Below, piece after piece: positions 14,279 through 21,795 of a DNA stretch of 33,627 bases (the stretch's first letter is position 1; each line of letters starts with the position of its first letter). The translations under genes and the position numbers were made by a program. Source of the DNA: Chloroflexota bacterium (lineage in GTDB: Bacteria; Chloroflexota; Anaerolineae; Promineifilales; Promineifilaceae); assembly GCA_017993775.1 (NCBI GenBank), contig JAGOMA010000049.1, positions 1-33,627 on the forward strand, written 5' to 3'. Under the pieces are notes generated by a model. The model saw only the letters and a list, made by a program, of their open reading frames with translations. It did not search any database and was not told where the DNA came from.

Positions 14279-14923
14279 ATGACCGTTTTTGTATTTGCCA
14301 ATGGAGATATTGAGCGGACAGAGTGGATACGGCCGTTACTTTCCCAGGCCGCCTTCATCATCGCCGCCGATGGCGGCACGCGCCACCTGTTTGCCTTGCA
14401 AATGCCGCCCGATCTGGTCATCGGCGACATGGATTCGATTTCGCCGGAGGTGATGGCCTGGCTGCAAAACACGCCGGCCCAACTGATCACCCATCCAACG
14501 GCCAAAGATGAAACCGACCTGGAACTGGCCTTGCTGCACGCCCTGTCCTTCGACGCGCCCATCTGGATATTTGGCGCATTGGGCGGCCGCCTGGACCAGA
14601 TGTTGGCGAATATCTTGCTGCTGGCGCACCCGGCGCTGCACGGGCGCACGCTGCGCCTGATGAATGAGTACGAACGCGCCTGGCTGGTGGAGAGGCACAC
14701 GCTGGTACACGGCCGTTCCGGCGACCTGGTTTCCCTGATTCCTTTGGATGGCGATGTGACCATTCAGGCGACGGCCGGGCTGGCCTGGTCGCTGCGCGAT
14801 GAGGTGCTGGCCTTTGGTCCGGCGCGCGGCGTGAGCAATGTAATGACGGAAGATACAGCCGAAGTCTGGCTGGCTGCCGGACGGCTGCTGTGCGTGCATA
14901 CGCAGCAAAGCTGGCGGCGATAA
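14279..14923 (+). CDS. Thiamine pyrophosphokinase
   Basis: 214-residue enzyme that converts thiamine + ATP to thiamine pyrophosphate + AMP. Family motifs: FANGD near 6-10, IAADGGTRHL near 28-37, VIGDMDSIS near 47-55 (metal-binding Asp residues), KDETDLELALLHAL near 76-89, and GALGGRLDQMLANILLL near 98-114. The C-terminal thiamine-binding part has SNVMTEDTAEVWLAAGRLLCVH. GAAAGG lies upstream of the ATG. It is the first gene under the TPP riboswitch, so TPP should repress its own synthesis from salvaged thiamine. It has the standard family length. Confidence 0.94.
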   Translation: MTVFVFANGDIERTEWIRPLLSQAAFIIAADGGTRHLFALQMPPDLVIGDMDSISPEVMAWLQNTPAQLITHPTAKDETDLELALLHALSFDAPIWIFGALGGRLDQMLANILLLAHPALHGRTLRLMNEYERAWLVERHTLVHGRSGDLVSLIPLDGDVTIQATAGLAWSLRDEVLAFGPARGVSNVMTEDTAEVWLAAGRLLCVHTQQSWRR

Positions 14924-14978
14924 ACATACCCATAAAAACCACCATGAGGTTTGTGGTTTATTTTTGAAGGAGAACGAA

Positions 14979-16055
14979 ATGCGAACTTGTTTATTTTTAT
15001 TTCTGATGCTGGTGTTGGCGGCGTGCGGCGGGTCTGGGTCGGAAACGGCCGTGCCAGCCGCCCAATCCACCGCCGCCCCGCGCACCCTGACCGTAATGAC
15101 CCATGACAGTTTTGCCGCCAGCGAAGACGTGCTGGCCGCGTTTGAGGCGGCCAACAATGCCCAGGTGGTGCTGCTGCCGTCTGGCGACACCGGGGCGGCG
15201 CTCAACCAGGCCATCCTGGCCAAAGACAACCCGTTGGCCGACGTATTTTTTGGCGTGGATAATGCTTTTATGAGCCGCGCGCTGGACGCCGACATATTCC
15301 AGCCTTACCAGTCTGCGGCGCTGGCGGATGTGGCCGACGCCTTTGAACTGGACAGTACCTACCGCCTGCTGCCGGTCGATTTTGGCGATGTGTGCCTCAA
15401 TTACGACATTGCCTGGTTTGCCGCAAAGGGTTTGCCTGTGCCGCAAACATTGGCTGAACTGACCGATCCGCAATACAAAGGTTTGCTGGTAGCTGAAAAT
15501 CCGGCCACTTCCAGCCCGGGTCTCTCCTTTTTGCTGGCGACGATTGGCGTGTTTGGCACGGATGGCGCGTATACCTACCTGGATTATTGGGCCGATTTGC
15601 GCGCCAATGATGTGCTGATTACCAACGGGTGGGAGGATGCGTATTATGGGCAGTTTACGGTGGCGAGTGATGGGGAACGGCCGTTGGTTGTTTCTTACGC
15701 CAGCAGCCCGCCCGCCGAAGTGATTTTCGCCGATCCGCCGGTGGACAGCGCGCCCAGCGCCAGCCTGGTGGGGCCGGGAATGTGCTTCCGGCAGATTGAG
15801 TTTGTGGGTATCCTGAAGGGTACGGCGCAGCCGGAATTGGCCCAGGCGTTTGTCGATTTTATGCTCGGCCAGACCTTTCAGGAAGACATTCCGCTGAATA
15901 TGTTTGTTTTTCCGGTGAATGATCGGGCTGCCCTGCCGTCGGAATTTACAGCCTGGGCGCAAATCCCCGCCGAACCGGTGACGGTGGCTCCGGCCGATAT
16001 TGAGGCGCATCGTGATGAATGGCTGGAAGCGTGGACGGAGGTGGTGCTGCGCTAA
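14979..16055 (+). CDS. ThiB-like thiamine ABC transporter substrate-binding lipoprotein
   Basis: 358-residue extracellular solute-binding protein. It has a lipoprotein signal with lipobox Leu13-Ala14-Ala15-Cys16, a short Ser/Ala-rich spacer, then the ThiB-type domain: TLTVMTHDSFAASEDVLAAFE, NNAQVVLLPSGDTGAALNQAIL, PLADVFFGVDNAFMSRAL, VDFGDVCLNYDIAWF, and a CFRQIEFVGILKGTAQPELAQAFVDFML tail typical of ThiB. A TTG at 14964 extends the frame, but GAAGGAG at 14966-14972 fits the ATG at 14979. It lies 55 bases after the pyrophosphokinase, with a small AAACCAC/GTGGTTT hairpin between. No permease or ATPase gene follows; the next gene is on the other strand, so those subunits must be encoded elsewhere. 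Confidence 0.88.
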   Translation: MRTCLFLFLMLVLAACGGSGSETAVPAAQSTAAPRTLTVMTHDSFAASEDVLAAFEAANNAQVVLLPSGDTGAALNQAILAKDNPLADVFFGVDNAFMSRALDADIFQPYQSAALADVADAFELDSTYRLLPVDFGDVCLNYDIAWFAAKGLPVPQTLAELTDPQYKGLLVAENPATSSPGLSFLLATIGVFGTDGAYTYLDYWADLRANDVLITNGWEDAYYGQFTVASDGERPLVVSYASSPPAEVIFADPPVDSAPSASLVGPGMCFRQIEFVGILKGTAQPELAQAFVDFMLGQTFQEDIPLNMFVFPVNDRAALPSEFTAWAQIPAEPVTVAPADIEAHRDEWLEAWTEVVLR

Positions 16056-16059
16056 AGTG

Positions 16060-16130
16060 GTGGGTGATGCGTGAAGCGTGAAGCGTGATGGGTGATGGGT
16101 CACGTATTACGTTTCACGCTTCATGTCTGG
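16060..16130. repeat. GTGAAGC/GTGATGG quasi-tandem inverted repeat after thiB
   Basis: Units such as GCGTGAAGCGTGAAGCGTGATGG are followed by inverse ACGTTTCACGCTTCATG units, the same heptamer-and-inverse architecture as the repeats in purL but with a different core. It lies directly after the thiB-like stop and may act as a transcript-end hairpin between convergent genes. Confidence 0.7.
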
Positions 16131-16139
16131 TTCTATGGA

Positions 16140-16967
16140 TTAGGCGCGGTTGTAGGCGGTGAGGAGTTGGCCCAGGCCGTTGAGGGCCTGAGGATCGTGG
16201 TAGAGGGTGTGGAGGGTCATGTCGACGGCCGTTTCCAGCAGCGCCCCTTCCAGAATGGACGAGAAGGGGTGGCCGCCCAGCAGCCGATTGGCGTGCGTCA
16301 GATAGAGGCGGTCCAACACATTGCTGCGCAAGAGCAGGTGCAGAATTTTGGGTCCGGCGGCGGAATAGATGGCGCGATAACCGAGAGCGCCCATTTGCGT
16401 CACAAGCTGCGCCCCATCGACGCTCACCTCATCACCCACGACGTAGAGCTGGCCGGCCTGGGCTTCGATCTCGCGGACGCGGGCCGGGTCTGGGTTGGCC
16501 GTGGTGAAGACGACGACTTTACGGCCGTTGGCTGTGAGCACATCAGGGATGGGGAAATTCAGGCTGCCGCTGATGATGGCGATATCGGGCTGGGGGGCAA
16601 GCCCTTGTTCTTGTCGCCAGTCGCGCAGGTCGGCGAAGCGGGGGTCGTCGGTTTGCAGGATTTCCTGGGCACGGCCGTCGGCCCAATCGCGCAGGTAACG
16701 ACCGCTGCTAATGATTAAGTCGGCCTGCGCGGCCAGTTCCTGGAAGAGCCGCCAATCGCGCTCGTTGGCGATGGTTTTGGGCACGACGAGGCCGCCGTTG
16801 GGGTGGGGGATGGCGATACGGCCGTCCAGGCTGGCGATAAAATTTGCGTAGACAAAGGGCAGCCTGGCTGCCAGGCTGTATTGGCGCAGGTTGTGGGCGA
16901 GGTAGAGGTTGGTTAACGGCCGTTCGGTGGACGGGAGTGGGTAGAGTTGGATGACTGAGTTGAGCAT
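16140..16967 (-). CDS. RibD C-terminal-domain (pyrimidine/dihydrofolate reductase-like) protein
   Basis: 275-residue stand-alone reductase of the RibD C-terminal/DHFR-like fold. Features: PFVYANFIASLDGRIA near 37-52 (the NADPH-fold start characteristic of RibD-C proteins), ADLIISSGRYLRDW near 80-93, DIAIISGSLNFP, KVVVFTTANPDPARV, and GPKILHLLLRSNVLDRLYLTHANRLLGG near the end, matching the conserved GG-P-x-L...L-DEL-x-L-T region. No deaminase domain is fused, so the 5-amino-6-ribosylamino-uracil reductase role of full RibD is possible but unproven. AAGGAA precedes the ATG. It is convergent with the thiamine operon and 49 bases downstream of the SRAP gene on the same strand. Confidence 0.8.
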   Translation of the reverse strand: MLNSVIQLYPLPSTERPLTNLYLAHNLRQYSLAARLPFVYANFIASLDGRIAIPHPNGGLVVPKTIANERDWRLFQELAAQADLIISSGRYLRDWADGRAQEILQTDDPRFADLRDWRQEQGLAPQPDIAIISGSLNFPIPDVLTANGRKVVVFTTANPDPARVREIEAQAGQLYVVGDEVSVDGAQLVTQMGALGYRAIYSAAGPKILHLLLRSNVLDRLYLTHANRLLGGHPFSSILEGALLETAVDMTLHTLYHDPQALNGLGQLLTAYNRA

Positions 16968-17016
16968 GGGGATTCCTTGGTTCGTGTTGTTTTGTGCGGA
17001 ATATGGATTTTGCCAG

Positions 17017-17697
17017 TTAATGAAGCGGCGTCAGGCATGATGGGTCGTCGTGGGCCGGGCTGTTGACCCACGAGCTGACGGGATAAGCGGCCATTTTTTC
17101 GGCCGGATACGGCCGTAACAAGTGCAGTCCGATTTCCGGTTTGGGGTCGGGATGCAGCCAATCGTCGTAATCGGCCGGGTCGAGGATGACGGGCATGCGG
17201 TTGTGAATGGGTTCCATCAGTTCGTTGGGGGTGGTGGTGAGGATGGTGCAGCTTTGAAGCGTGCTGCCATCGGCGCTTTGCCACAATTCCCAGAGACCGG
17301 CGAGGGCGAACGGCCGTTTGTCCTGATTGTGAATGTAGATGGGCTGTTTGGCGCTGCCCGTTTTTTGCCATTCAAAAAAGCCATCGGCGGGGATGAGGCA
17401 GCGGCGGCGTTTGAAGGCGGCGCGAAAAGCCGGTTTTTCGGCCACGGTTTCTGCGCGGGCGTTGATCATGCGGGCGGCTATTTTGGGGTCTTGCGACCAG
17501 GATGGGACAAGCCCCCACTGGAAAAGGGTGAGTTCTCGTTGACGGCCGTTTGTCGTGGCCCGCACAGCCAGAACTGGTTGGGTGGGGGCGATGTTGTAAC
17601 GAGGCGGTATTTGCGCCAGGTCCAGGGGATTGGAATCGACTTCAAAGGTAGTCAGCACTGTTTCGCCAGGGGTGATAAGAGCAAATCTTCCACACAT
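17017..17697 (-). CDS. SOS response-associated peptidase-like protein (SRAP/YedK/HMCES family)
   Basis: 226-residue SRAP protein that forms a thiazolidine crosslink with abasic sites in single-stranded DNA. The catalytic Cys2 is exposed after Met removal (MCGRFAL). The family motifs ARMINARAETVAEKPAF, RRCLIPADGFFEWQ (with the conserved Glu) and PIHNRMPVIL (with the conserved His) are all present. GGAGA lies before the ATG. The last residues extend slightly past the usual C-terminus. It is probably cytoplasmic and acts in replication-associated abasic-site protection; that role is from family knowledge. Confidence 0.94.
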   Translation of the reverse strand: MCGRFALITPGETVLTTFEVDSNPLDLAQIPPRYNIAPTQPVLAVRATTNGRQRELTLFQWGLVPSWSQDPKIAARMINARAETVAEKPAFRAAFKRRRCLIPADGFFEWQKTGSAKQPIYIHNQDKRPFALAGLWELWQSADGSTLQSCTILTTTPNELMEPIHNRMPVILDPADYDDWLHPDPKPEIGLHLLRPYPAEKMAAYPVSSWVNSPAHDDPSCLTPLH

Positions 17698-17785
17698 AAA
17701 AGTCTCCGAAATGAGAGGATGGTTTGCCTATAGTGTAGGTGATTTGTGGCATAAATTCTACCCTGTGGCAGAGAGCGTCAGGGTC

Positions 17786-17815
17786 AGGGCCGGCGATTTG
17801 CCAATCGCCGGCCCT
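17786..17815. other. Perfect 13-bp hairpin between crp-like and SRAP genes
   Basis: AGGGCCGGCGATT / AATCGCCGGCCCT around a TGCC loop. It follows the crp-like stop on the minus strand but lacks a U-tract, so it is either a weak terminator, an mRNA-end stabiliser or a dispersed repeat. Confidence 0.75.
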
Positions 17816-17839
17816 GCGCCCTTCTGTGCGTTTGGGGAT

Positions 17840-18526
17840 TTAGCCGGCGACTTGGGCGCGCAAGGCTTCGGGGTCGAGCAAGGTGATCACACCCTGGGAG
17901 ACACGAATCCATTGCTGTTGGCGAAAATCGCGCAGGCATTTGTTGGTGCTTTCCCGCGTGGCGCCAATCAGGCTGGCCAGGTCCGTCTGGGTGAGGGTCA
18001 TGTGGATGGTGACCCCGTCGGCGCGCGCCTGGCCATAGTTTTGGGCGAGTTCGAGCAGTTTGCGGGCCAGGCGTTGGGGGACGCCCAAAGAAGCGAGGCT
18101 GTCCATTTGCCGGGTGTTATAGCGCAGGCGTGTGCTGAGTTCCTGGAGGAAGTTCAGGCTGAATTGGGGGATGGTGCGTATGTGGGCGCTGAAGGCTTCG
18201 CGGGTGAGGGTGTAGAGGTGGGTGTCGTGCATGGCAACGGCCGTTGCTGAACGCGGCAGTCCATCAATCACCGCCAATTCGCCAAACATCTGGCCAGGGC
18301 TTCCCATCAAAATGACAGACGTTTCGCTGCCGTCCAGCCCGTTCACAAAAATACGCACTTGCCCGGATTTAACCAGATAAAACAATTGTCCAGCGTCGCC
18401 TTCATGAAAGATGATCTCGCCCGGCAGGTAATGCCGTTCAATCATATCTTGCGTAATTTGGGCCAATTCTGCCTGGGTCAGGTTGCGAAAAAGTGGTGTA
18501 CTTTGCCAGGGATCGGATTGGTTCAT
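17840..18526 (-). CDS. Crp/Fnr family transcriptional regulator
   Basis: 228-residue regulator with an N-terminal cyclic-nucleotide-binding beta-roll (about residues 12-120; LPGEIIFHEGDAGQLFYLVKSGQVRIF and GQMFGELAVIDGLPRSATAVA), a dimerisation helix (about 120-150) and a winged helix-turn-helix (about 170-225). The recognition helix reads GATRESTNKCLRDF. Its Arg-Glu pair is that of Crp proteins that read TGTGA. The phosphate-binding cassette GELAVIDGLPRSA resembles cAMP binders. No N-terminal Fe-S cysteines as in Fnr. An upstream ATG at 18556 is possible, but the ATG at 18524-18526 gives the usual family N-terminus. A perfect Crp-type palindrome lies at 19376-19391. Confidence 0.92.
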   Translation of the reverse strand: MNQSDPWQSTPLFRNLTQAELAQITQDMIERHYLPGEIIFHEGDAGQLFYLVKSGQVRIFVNGLDGSETSVILMGSPGQMFGELAVIDGLPRSATAVAMHDTHLYTLTREAFSAHIRTIPQFSLNFLQELSTRLRYNTRQMDSLASLGVPQRLARKLLELAQNYGQARADGVTIHMTLTQTDLASLIGATRESTNKCLRDFRQQQWIRVSQGVITLLDPEALRAQVAG

Positions 18527-18570
18527 GTGTATACCTGAAGAGTGCGCGGCCAACATGGGAACAGCCTCAT

Positions 18571-19263
18571 TTAGATTTGGCGTAGGAGTAGTCCTACGAT
18601 AACGGCCAGAGAAACGCTGGCCAACAATTCAACCAGATAGAGCGTTGTCTGATCATGTGCCACCACATCCGACCATTCGCTCACGAGACGGGGTATAACA
18701 ACCAGGGGAATGAGCAAGAATTGGCCGAAAGCGACGAATGTGGTCATCAGAAGACGTTCTAAAATTTCGATGTATTTGTTGGTGCGGCCGGGAAATTGAG
18801 GCGGCGTGCCTTGCACCAACTCGTAGGCCGTAAATTTAACAATTACCCAGGCGGGCATGGTGACAAAGGCGTAACCTAAAAGATAAATCATCAGGCGCTC
18901 GCTCTGGGCAGCGGCGGCAAAGCCGGATGTCAGTTGAGTGATTGGCAGATAGCCGCCCACAGATAGAGCAAGCGTGATGATGGTAAAATGGGCGATCTGA
19001 TCTAGGGTAAAACGCAGCAGCGCCGGGATGGCTGGTTTGATGTACAACTGCACGGCGTCGATCAGGATGTGGGTCACGCCGATGAAGACCACCCCAGGCC
19101 ACCAGTGAGGGTTGAATGGCAGCGAGAAAAGCCAGGTGACAAAAAATACAATGCTGCCGTGTACCCATACGCCTTTCAGTTCCCGGCTTTTCCAGGCAGC
19201 CAGAGCATCCCATTGCAAAATATAATCTCCTACTAAATGCGCTAAAAACATTGCCATTACCAT
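18571..19263 (-). CDS. DUF3307 multi-pass membrane protein
   Basis: About 230 residues with six or so hydrophobic segments. The N-terminal MAMFLAHLVGDYILQWDALAAWKSRELKGVWVHG matches the DUF3307 signature: a His-x-x-x-D motif in the first helix followed by a K-x-R loop and a second His. THILIDAVQLY continues the pattern. Function is not known for this family; conserved His/Asp residues inside helices suggest a metal or proton site, which is inference. The frame is open to 19353, but AGGAAGG lies 5 bases before the ATG at 19261-19263, which also begins at the first helix. It is transcribed divergently from the Rrf2-led respiratory locus and may be controlled by the Crp-type site upstream. Confidence 0.8.
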   Translation of the reverse strand: MVMAMFLAHLVGDYILQWDALAAWKSRELKGVWVHGSIVFFVTWLFSLPFNPHWWPGVVFIGVTHILIDAVQLYIKPAIPALLRFTLDQIAHFTIITLALSVGGYLPITQLTSGFAAAAQSERLMIYLLGYAFVTMPAWVIVKFTAYELVQGTPPQFPGRTNKYIEILERLLMTTFVAFGQFLLIPLVVIPRLVSEWSDVVAHDQTTLYLVELLASVSLAVIVGLLLRQI

Positions 19264-19375
19264 CATTACCTTCCTGTAAGCACATGAATGTTTGAATAAT
19301 TTGCCGGAGCCTGTTTTGCAGAGATTGCTCCGGTGATTGTCTGTCTTGATCATAAAGAATAGGAGCCGGTTTCGC

Positions 19376-19391
19376 TGTGAAATATGTCACA
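19376..19391. promoter_or_regulatory. Perfect Crp-type operator TGTGA-N6-TCACA
   Basis: TGTGAAATATGTCACA matches the Crp consensus half-sites exactly. It is 113 bases upstream of the DUF3307 start and about 240 upstream of the rrf2-like start, in the divergent region. The Crp/Fnr protein encoded at 17840-18526 has the Arg-Glu recognition-helix pair expected for TGTGA. Confidence 0.7.
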
Positions 19392-19576
19392 TTGGGTCTG
19401 GGATTGGGATTACTTTGCGCGGGGTTGCTTTGCTCAGGGTGTTTTCTATGCGTTTTCCCGTCAGGTTCAGGGAGACATTGGAAAGTGGCGGTGGGGTCGC
19501 CGATTTCACCAAAAATTGTCAAGATGATGTGTGTCATATAATATTTGTAACAAATGTCACTAATTTGATGCATCAC

Positions 19577-19604
19577 TTGTCAGGTGCTGTATTGTCCATA
19601 TAAT
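19577..19604 (+). promoter_or_regulatory. Promoter of the rrf2-like respiratory locus
   Basis: TTGTCA at 19577-19582, 16-base spacer, perfect TATAAT at 19599-19604. The predicted start near 19611 leaves a leader of about 20 bases without a clear Shine-Dalgarno sequence. Confidence 0.78.
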
Positions 19605-19622
19605 TTGGACTAATTAGGTCCA
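19594..19622 (+). promoter_or_regulatory. Triple alternating half-site operator over the -10 box (probable Rrf2 site)
   Basis: GTCCA (19594-19598), TGGAC (19606-19610) and GTCCA (19618-19622) alternate with 7-base A/T-rich spacers, making two overlapping inverted repeats that share the middle half-site. The first spacer holds the TATAAT box, so binding would block the polymerase. It lies directly in front of the Rrf2-family gene. Confidence 0.75.
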
Positions 19623-19630
19623 CAATAATT

Positions 19631-20134
19631 ATGTTTCAAATTAGTCGGCGTGTAGATTATGCCATGCGAGTCATGGTTGAATTGGGACAACGGGAAGCGG
19701 GGGCCATCGTGTCGACGCGAGAGATTTCCCGGCGTACGGCCGTTCCCAAAGCCTTCTTACACAAAATAACAGCCGATCTGGTGAAATCTTCACTGGTAAG
19801 CACTTCTTCTGGACCAATGGGTGGGTTAGCTTTGACCCAACCCACGTCTGAAGTGACGGTTCTACAGATCATAGAAGCAATTGAAGGACCAATCTGCATT
19901 AACGTCTGTTTGGTTCGCCCACACGAATGTCCTCGAGACATGGTGTGTCCAGTGCATGGCTTGTGGGGTCGCCTACAAACCGCCCTGGTGGCAGAATTAC
20001 AAACCGTAACGCTGGAAAATTTGGCCGCAGAAGCAAAGAATCTTAAACAGCACCCGCAGCGCCCAAATTACGTATCCTATCTTTTCTCAGATACAAATGA
20101 GCAAGCCGTAACGATGGGTGGAATTCGTCCATGA
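19631..20134 (+). CDS. Rrf2 family transcriptional regulator (putative Fe-S sensor)
   Basis: 167-residue regulator. The N-terminal winged helix (residues 1-60: MFQISRRVDYAMRVMVELG...STREISRRTAVPKAFLHKITADLVKSSLV) is followed by the wing GPMGGLALTQP and a dimerisation helix. The Cys set is Cys89, Cys93, Cys100 and Cys106; the last three (x6, x5 spacing) resemble the [Fe-S] ligands of IscR/NsrR-type proteins (x5, x5 or x5, x6). This suggests a redox, NO or Fe-S sensor; the exact signal cannot be read. Its ATG follows its own operator by 8 bases, implying autorepression. Its TGA overlaps the ATG of the first SCO-like gene (20131-20134), so it is the head gene of the oxidase operon. Confidence 0.9.
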   Translation: MFQISRRVDYAMRVMVELGQREAGAIVSTREISRRTAVPKAFLHKITADLVKSSLVSTSSGPMGGLALTQPTSEVTVLQIIEAIEGPICINVCLVRPHECPRDMVCPVHGLWGRLQTALVAELQTVTLENLAAEAKNLKQHPQRPNYVSYLFSDTNEQAVTMGGIRP

Positions 20135-20853
20135 GCGCCTCAGGCGATCTAACTGTAAAACCCCAACAGCCTGGCAAAAAGAAGGGCATTGGTCTAAATT
20201 TCTCGACCATTATCTTCTCCGTGTTGGGGTTATTGACGTTGGGTCTATTTGCTTTTGTCACCATCCGTCCCATACAGGTGCTGCCTCGAATCACCCTGGC
20301 CCCGGGATACTCCCTCATCGACGCCAATGGCGATGCAGTCACGAATGAAGATTTCCGTGGTAGTTTGGTTCTTTACAATTTTACCTATCTGAACTGCCAA
20401 TCCCCCTGCCTGGAAACAATCGGGGTTATGCAGGAACTACAGGCGCGTCTTAACGAGATAGATACCGGTGGGATTCCAGTTCAACTCGTCACCATAACCT
20501 TTGACCCGGAGCGTGACACGCCATCTGCAATGAAAGCTGCGGCGACCCAGTTGGGCGCTGATCCGGAAACTTGGACATTTATGACAGGAACGCCAGAACG
20601 GTTGAAATGGGTAATTGGCGGCGGTTTTGGCGTATTTTATGAGGAACGAGATCCGGGTGAGTTTATTTTTAGTCCGGCCTTTATGCTTGTCGATGGCGCC
20701 GGGGTGCTGCGAGGAGAATACTGGACAGAAGCTCCAGAAACAGACCGCATTTTGCGAGACTTTCGTCTGGTGGCCGAAGAAGTAAAAAACCGTCAAGGCG
20801 TGGCAAATTATGCCTATGACGCGGCTCATTTGTTTTTGTGTTACCCTCGTTAG
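20131..20853 (+). CDS. SCO1/SenC-like protein lacking the copper-ligand His (SCO-A)
   Basis: 240-residue thioredoxin-fold protein with one N-terminal transmembrane anchor (about residues 24-46). The C-x3-C motif is present as Cys89-Gln-Ser-Pro-Cys93 in YLNCQSPC. It continues with the SCO-like VTITFDPERDTPSAMKAAATQLGAD and a C-terminal SPAFMLVDGAGVLRGEY. The His that completes the copper site in SCO proteins (DHT in the next gene) aligns here with Ser181 in FSPAF, so the classical Cu site is incomplete. It may be a thiol-disulfide reductase that prepares the CuA cysteines rather than a copper carrier. It is coupled to the rrf2-like gene by a 4-base overlap. Confidence 0.85.
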   Translation: MSASGDLTVKPQQPGKKKGIGLNFSTIIFSVLGLLTLGLFAFVTIRPIQVLPRITLAPGYSLIDANGDAVTNEDFRGSLVLYNFTYLNCQSPCLETIGVMQELQARLNEIDTGGIPVQLVTITFDPERDTPSAMKAAATQLGADPETWTFMTGTPERLKWVIGGGFGVFYEERDPGEFIFSPAFMLVDGAGVLRGEYWTEAPETDRILRDFRLVAEEVKNRQGVANYAYDAAHLFLCYPR

Positions 20854-20935
20854 CAGGTAATTTCCGTGTATGAAGGCAAGGAAGAACCGGCATGGTTTTT
20901 CTGGCTTTCATTCACTTGCAGCAATGGAGTAAAAA

Positions 20936-21625
20936 ATGTCAGTAACAACTGATATACCAGAATCGGAAAATGAATCAGACCTCAAAACGGCAAGCGCCAA
21001 GAAATTAACACCCGGCAAACTGACGTTACTGGTTGTTATTGGTTTGTTGGTTGGGTTGACGGCCGGTTGGACTTTGATTCGCGTTAGCCAGGGACTTCCA
21101 ATAATTGGACCGCGGCAATTTCATGGAATGCTTATCGAGTCGCCGCCGCCGTTGTCTGATTTTACATTGGCCTCAACAACCGGCGAACCGATGAGTTTGC
21201 GTGACTTTCGGGGGAAAGTGGTTTTGCTGTATTTTGGCTATACATTTTGCCCCGATGTTTGTCCGGCGACGCTGGCTGAATTGAAGCGGATGATGAGTGA
21301 ATTAGGGCGTGACGCAGAAGACGTGCAGGTAATAATGATTTCTGTCGATCCACAGCGCGACACGCCGGATAAGTTGGGGGAGTATGTGACGCAGTTCCAT
21401 CCTTCGTTTATTGGGATGACTGGTAATGAGAGTGAATTATTGGGCATCACGACGCAGTTAGGGATCTATTATGCCAAACATGAGGGTACGCCGGCGACTG
21501 GCTACCTGATGGATCATACGGCAAGTGTGAGTGTGATGGATCAAGACGGCCGTTTACGCCTCGTATTTCCCTTTGGTATAACCGGAGAAGATATGGCCGC
21601 CGACGTGCGATATCTGCTCCATTGA
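20936..21625 (+). CDS. SCO1/SenC copper chaperone for cytochrome oxidase (SCO-B)
   Basis: 229-residue canonical SCO protein that delivers copper to the CuA centre of subunit II. It has an acidic N-terminus, one membrane anchor (about residues 29-50), then the fold with YFGYTFCPDVCPATL (Cys105, Cys109), ISVDPQRDTPDKLGEYV, and YLMDHTASVSVMDQDG, in which His194 completes the Cu site. GGAG precedes the ATG. It is the second of two SCO-like genes in tandem and lies just upstream of the ba3-type oxidase genes, the expected context. Confidence 0.94.
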   Translation: MSVTTDIPESENESDLKTASAKKLTPGKLTLLVVIGLLVGLTAGWTLIRVSQGLPIIGPRQFHGMLIESPPPLSDFTLASTTGEPMSLRDFRGKVVLLYFGYTFCPDVCPATLAELKRMMSELGRDAEDVQVIMISVDPQRDTPDKLGEYVTQFHPSFIGMTGNESELLGITTQLGIYYAKHEGTPATGYLMDHTASVSVMDQDGRLRLVFPFGITGEDMAADVRYLLH

Positions 21626-21663
21626 TCAAATTTGCAGCATTGTAAAATTTAAGGAGGTTTTGG

Positions 21664-21795
21664 ATGGAAAAGAAGAAGTATAAAGTCCCCCAGGGTACCG
21701 TAGCGATCATGATCATCTTTATTTTGCTCATTATCGCTTTGTGGGGCAGCGCGTATCTCACGATGCTCTCTCGAGGAGTGACCATTACGCCATGA
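21664..21795 (+). CDS. ba3-type cytochrome c oxidase subunit IIa (small single-helix protein)
   Basis: 43-residue protein, MEKKKYKVPQGTVAIMIIFI at the start, with a single transmembrane helix (about residues 12-33) and a basic N-terminus. It matches the size and form of subunit IIa of Thermus-type ba3 oxidase, which supplies the helix missing from the short subunit II. AAGGAGG lies 7 bases before the ATG. Its TGA overlaps the ATG of coxB (ATGA at 21792-21795). The family assignment rests on size, topology and position; the sequence is too short to be decisive. Confidence 0.85.
   Translation: MEKKKYKVPQGTVAIMIIFILLIIALWGSAYLTMLSRGVTITP

Noticed and set aside
14064..14282. 72-codon frame through the 93-bp repeats (KPFGF/NPKGF peptides) ending on the thiamine pyrophosphokinase start
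   Set aside because: It has only a weak TTG start, consists almost wholly of the hairpin repeat and has no ribosome binding site. Being open reflects the period being a multiple of three.
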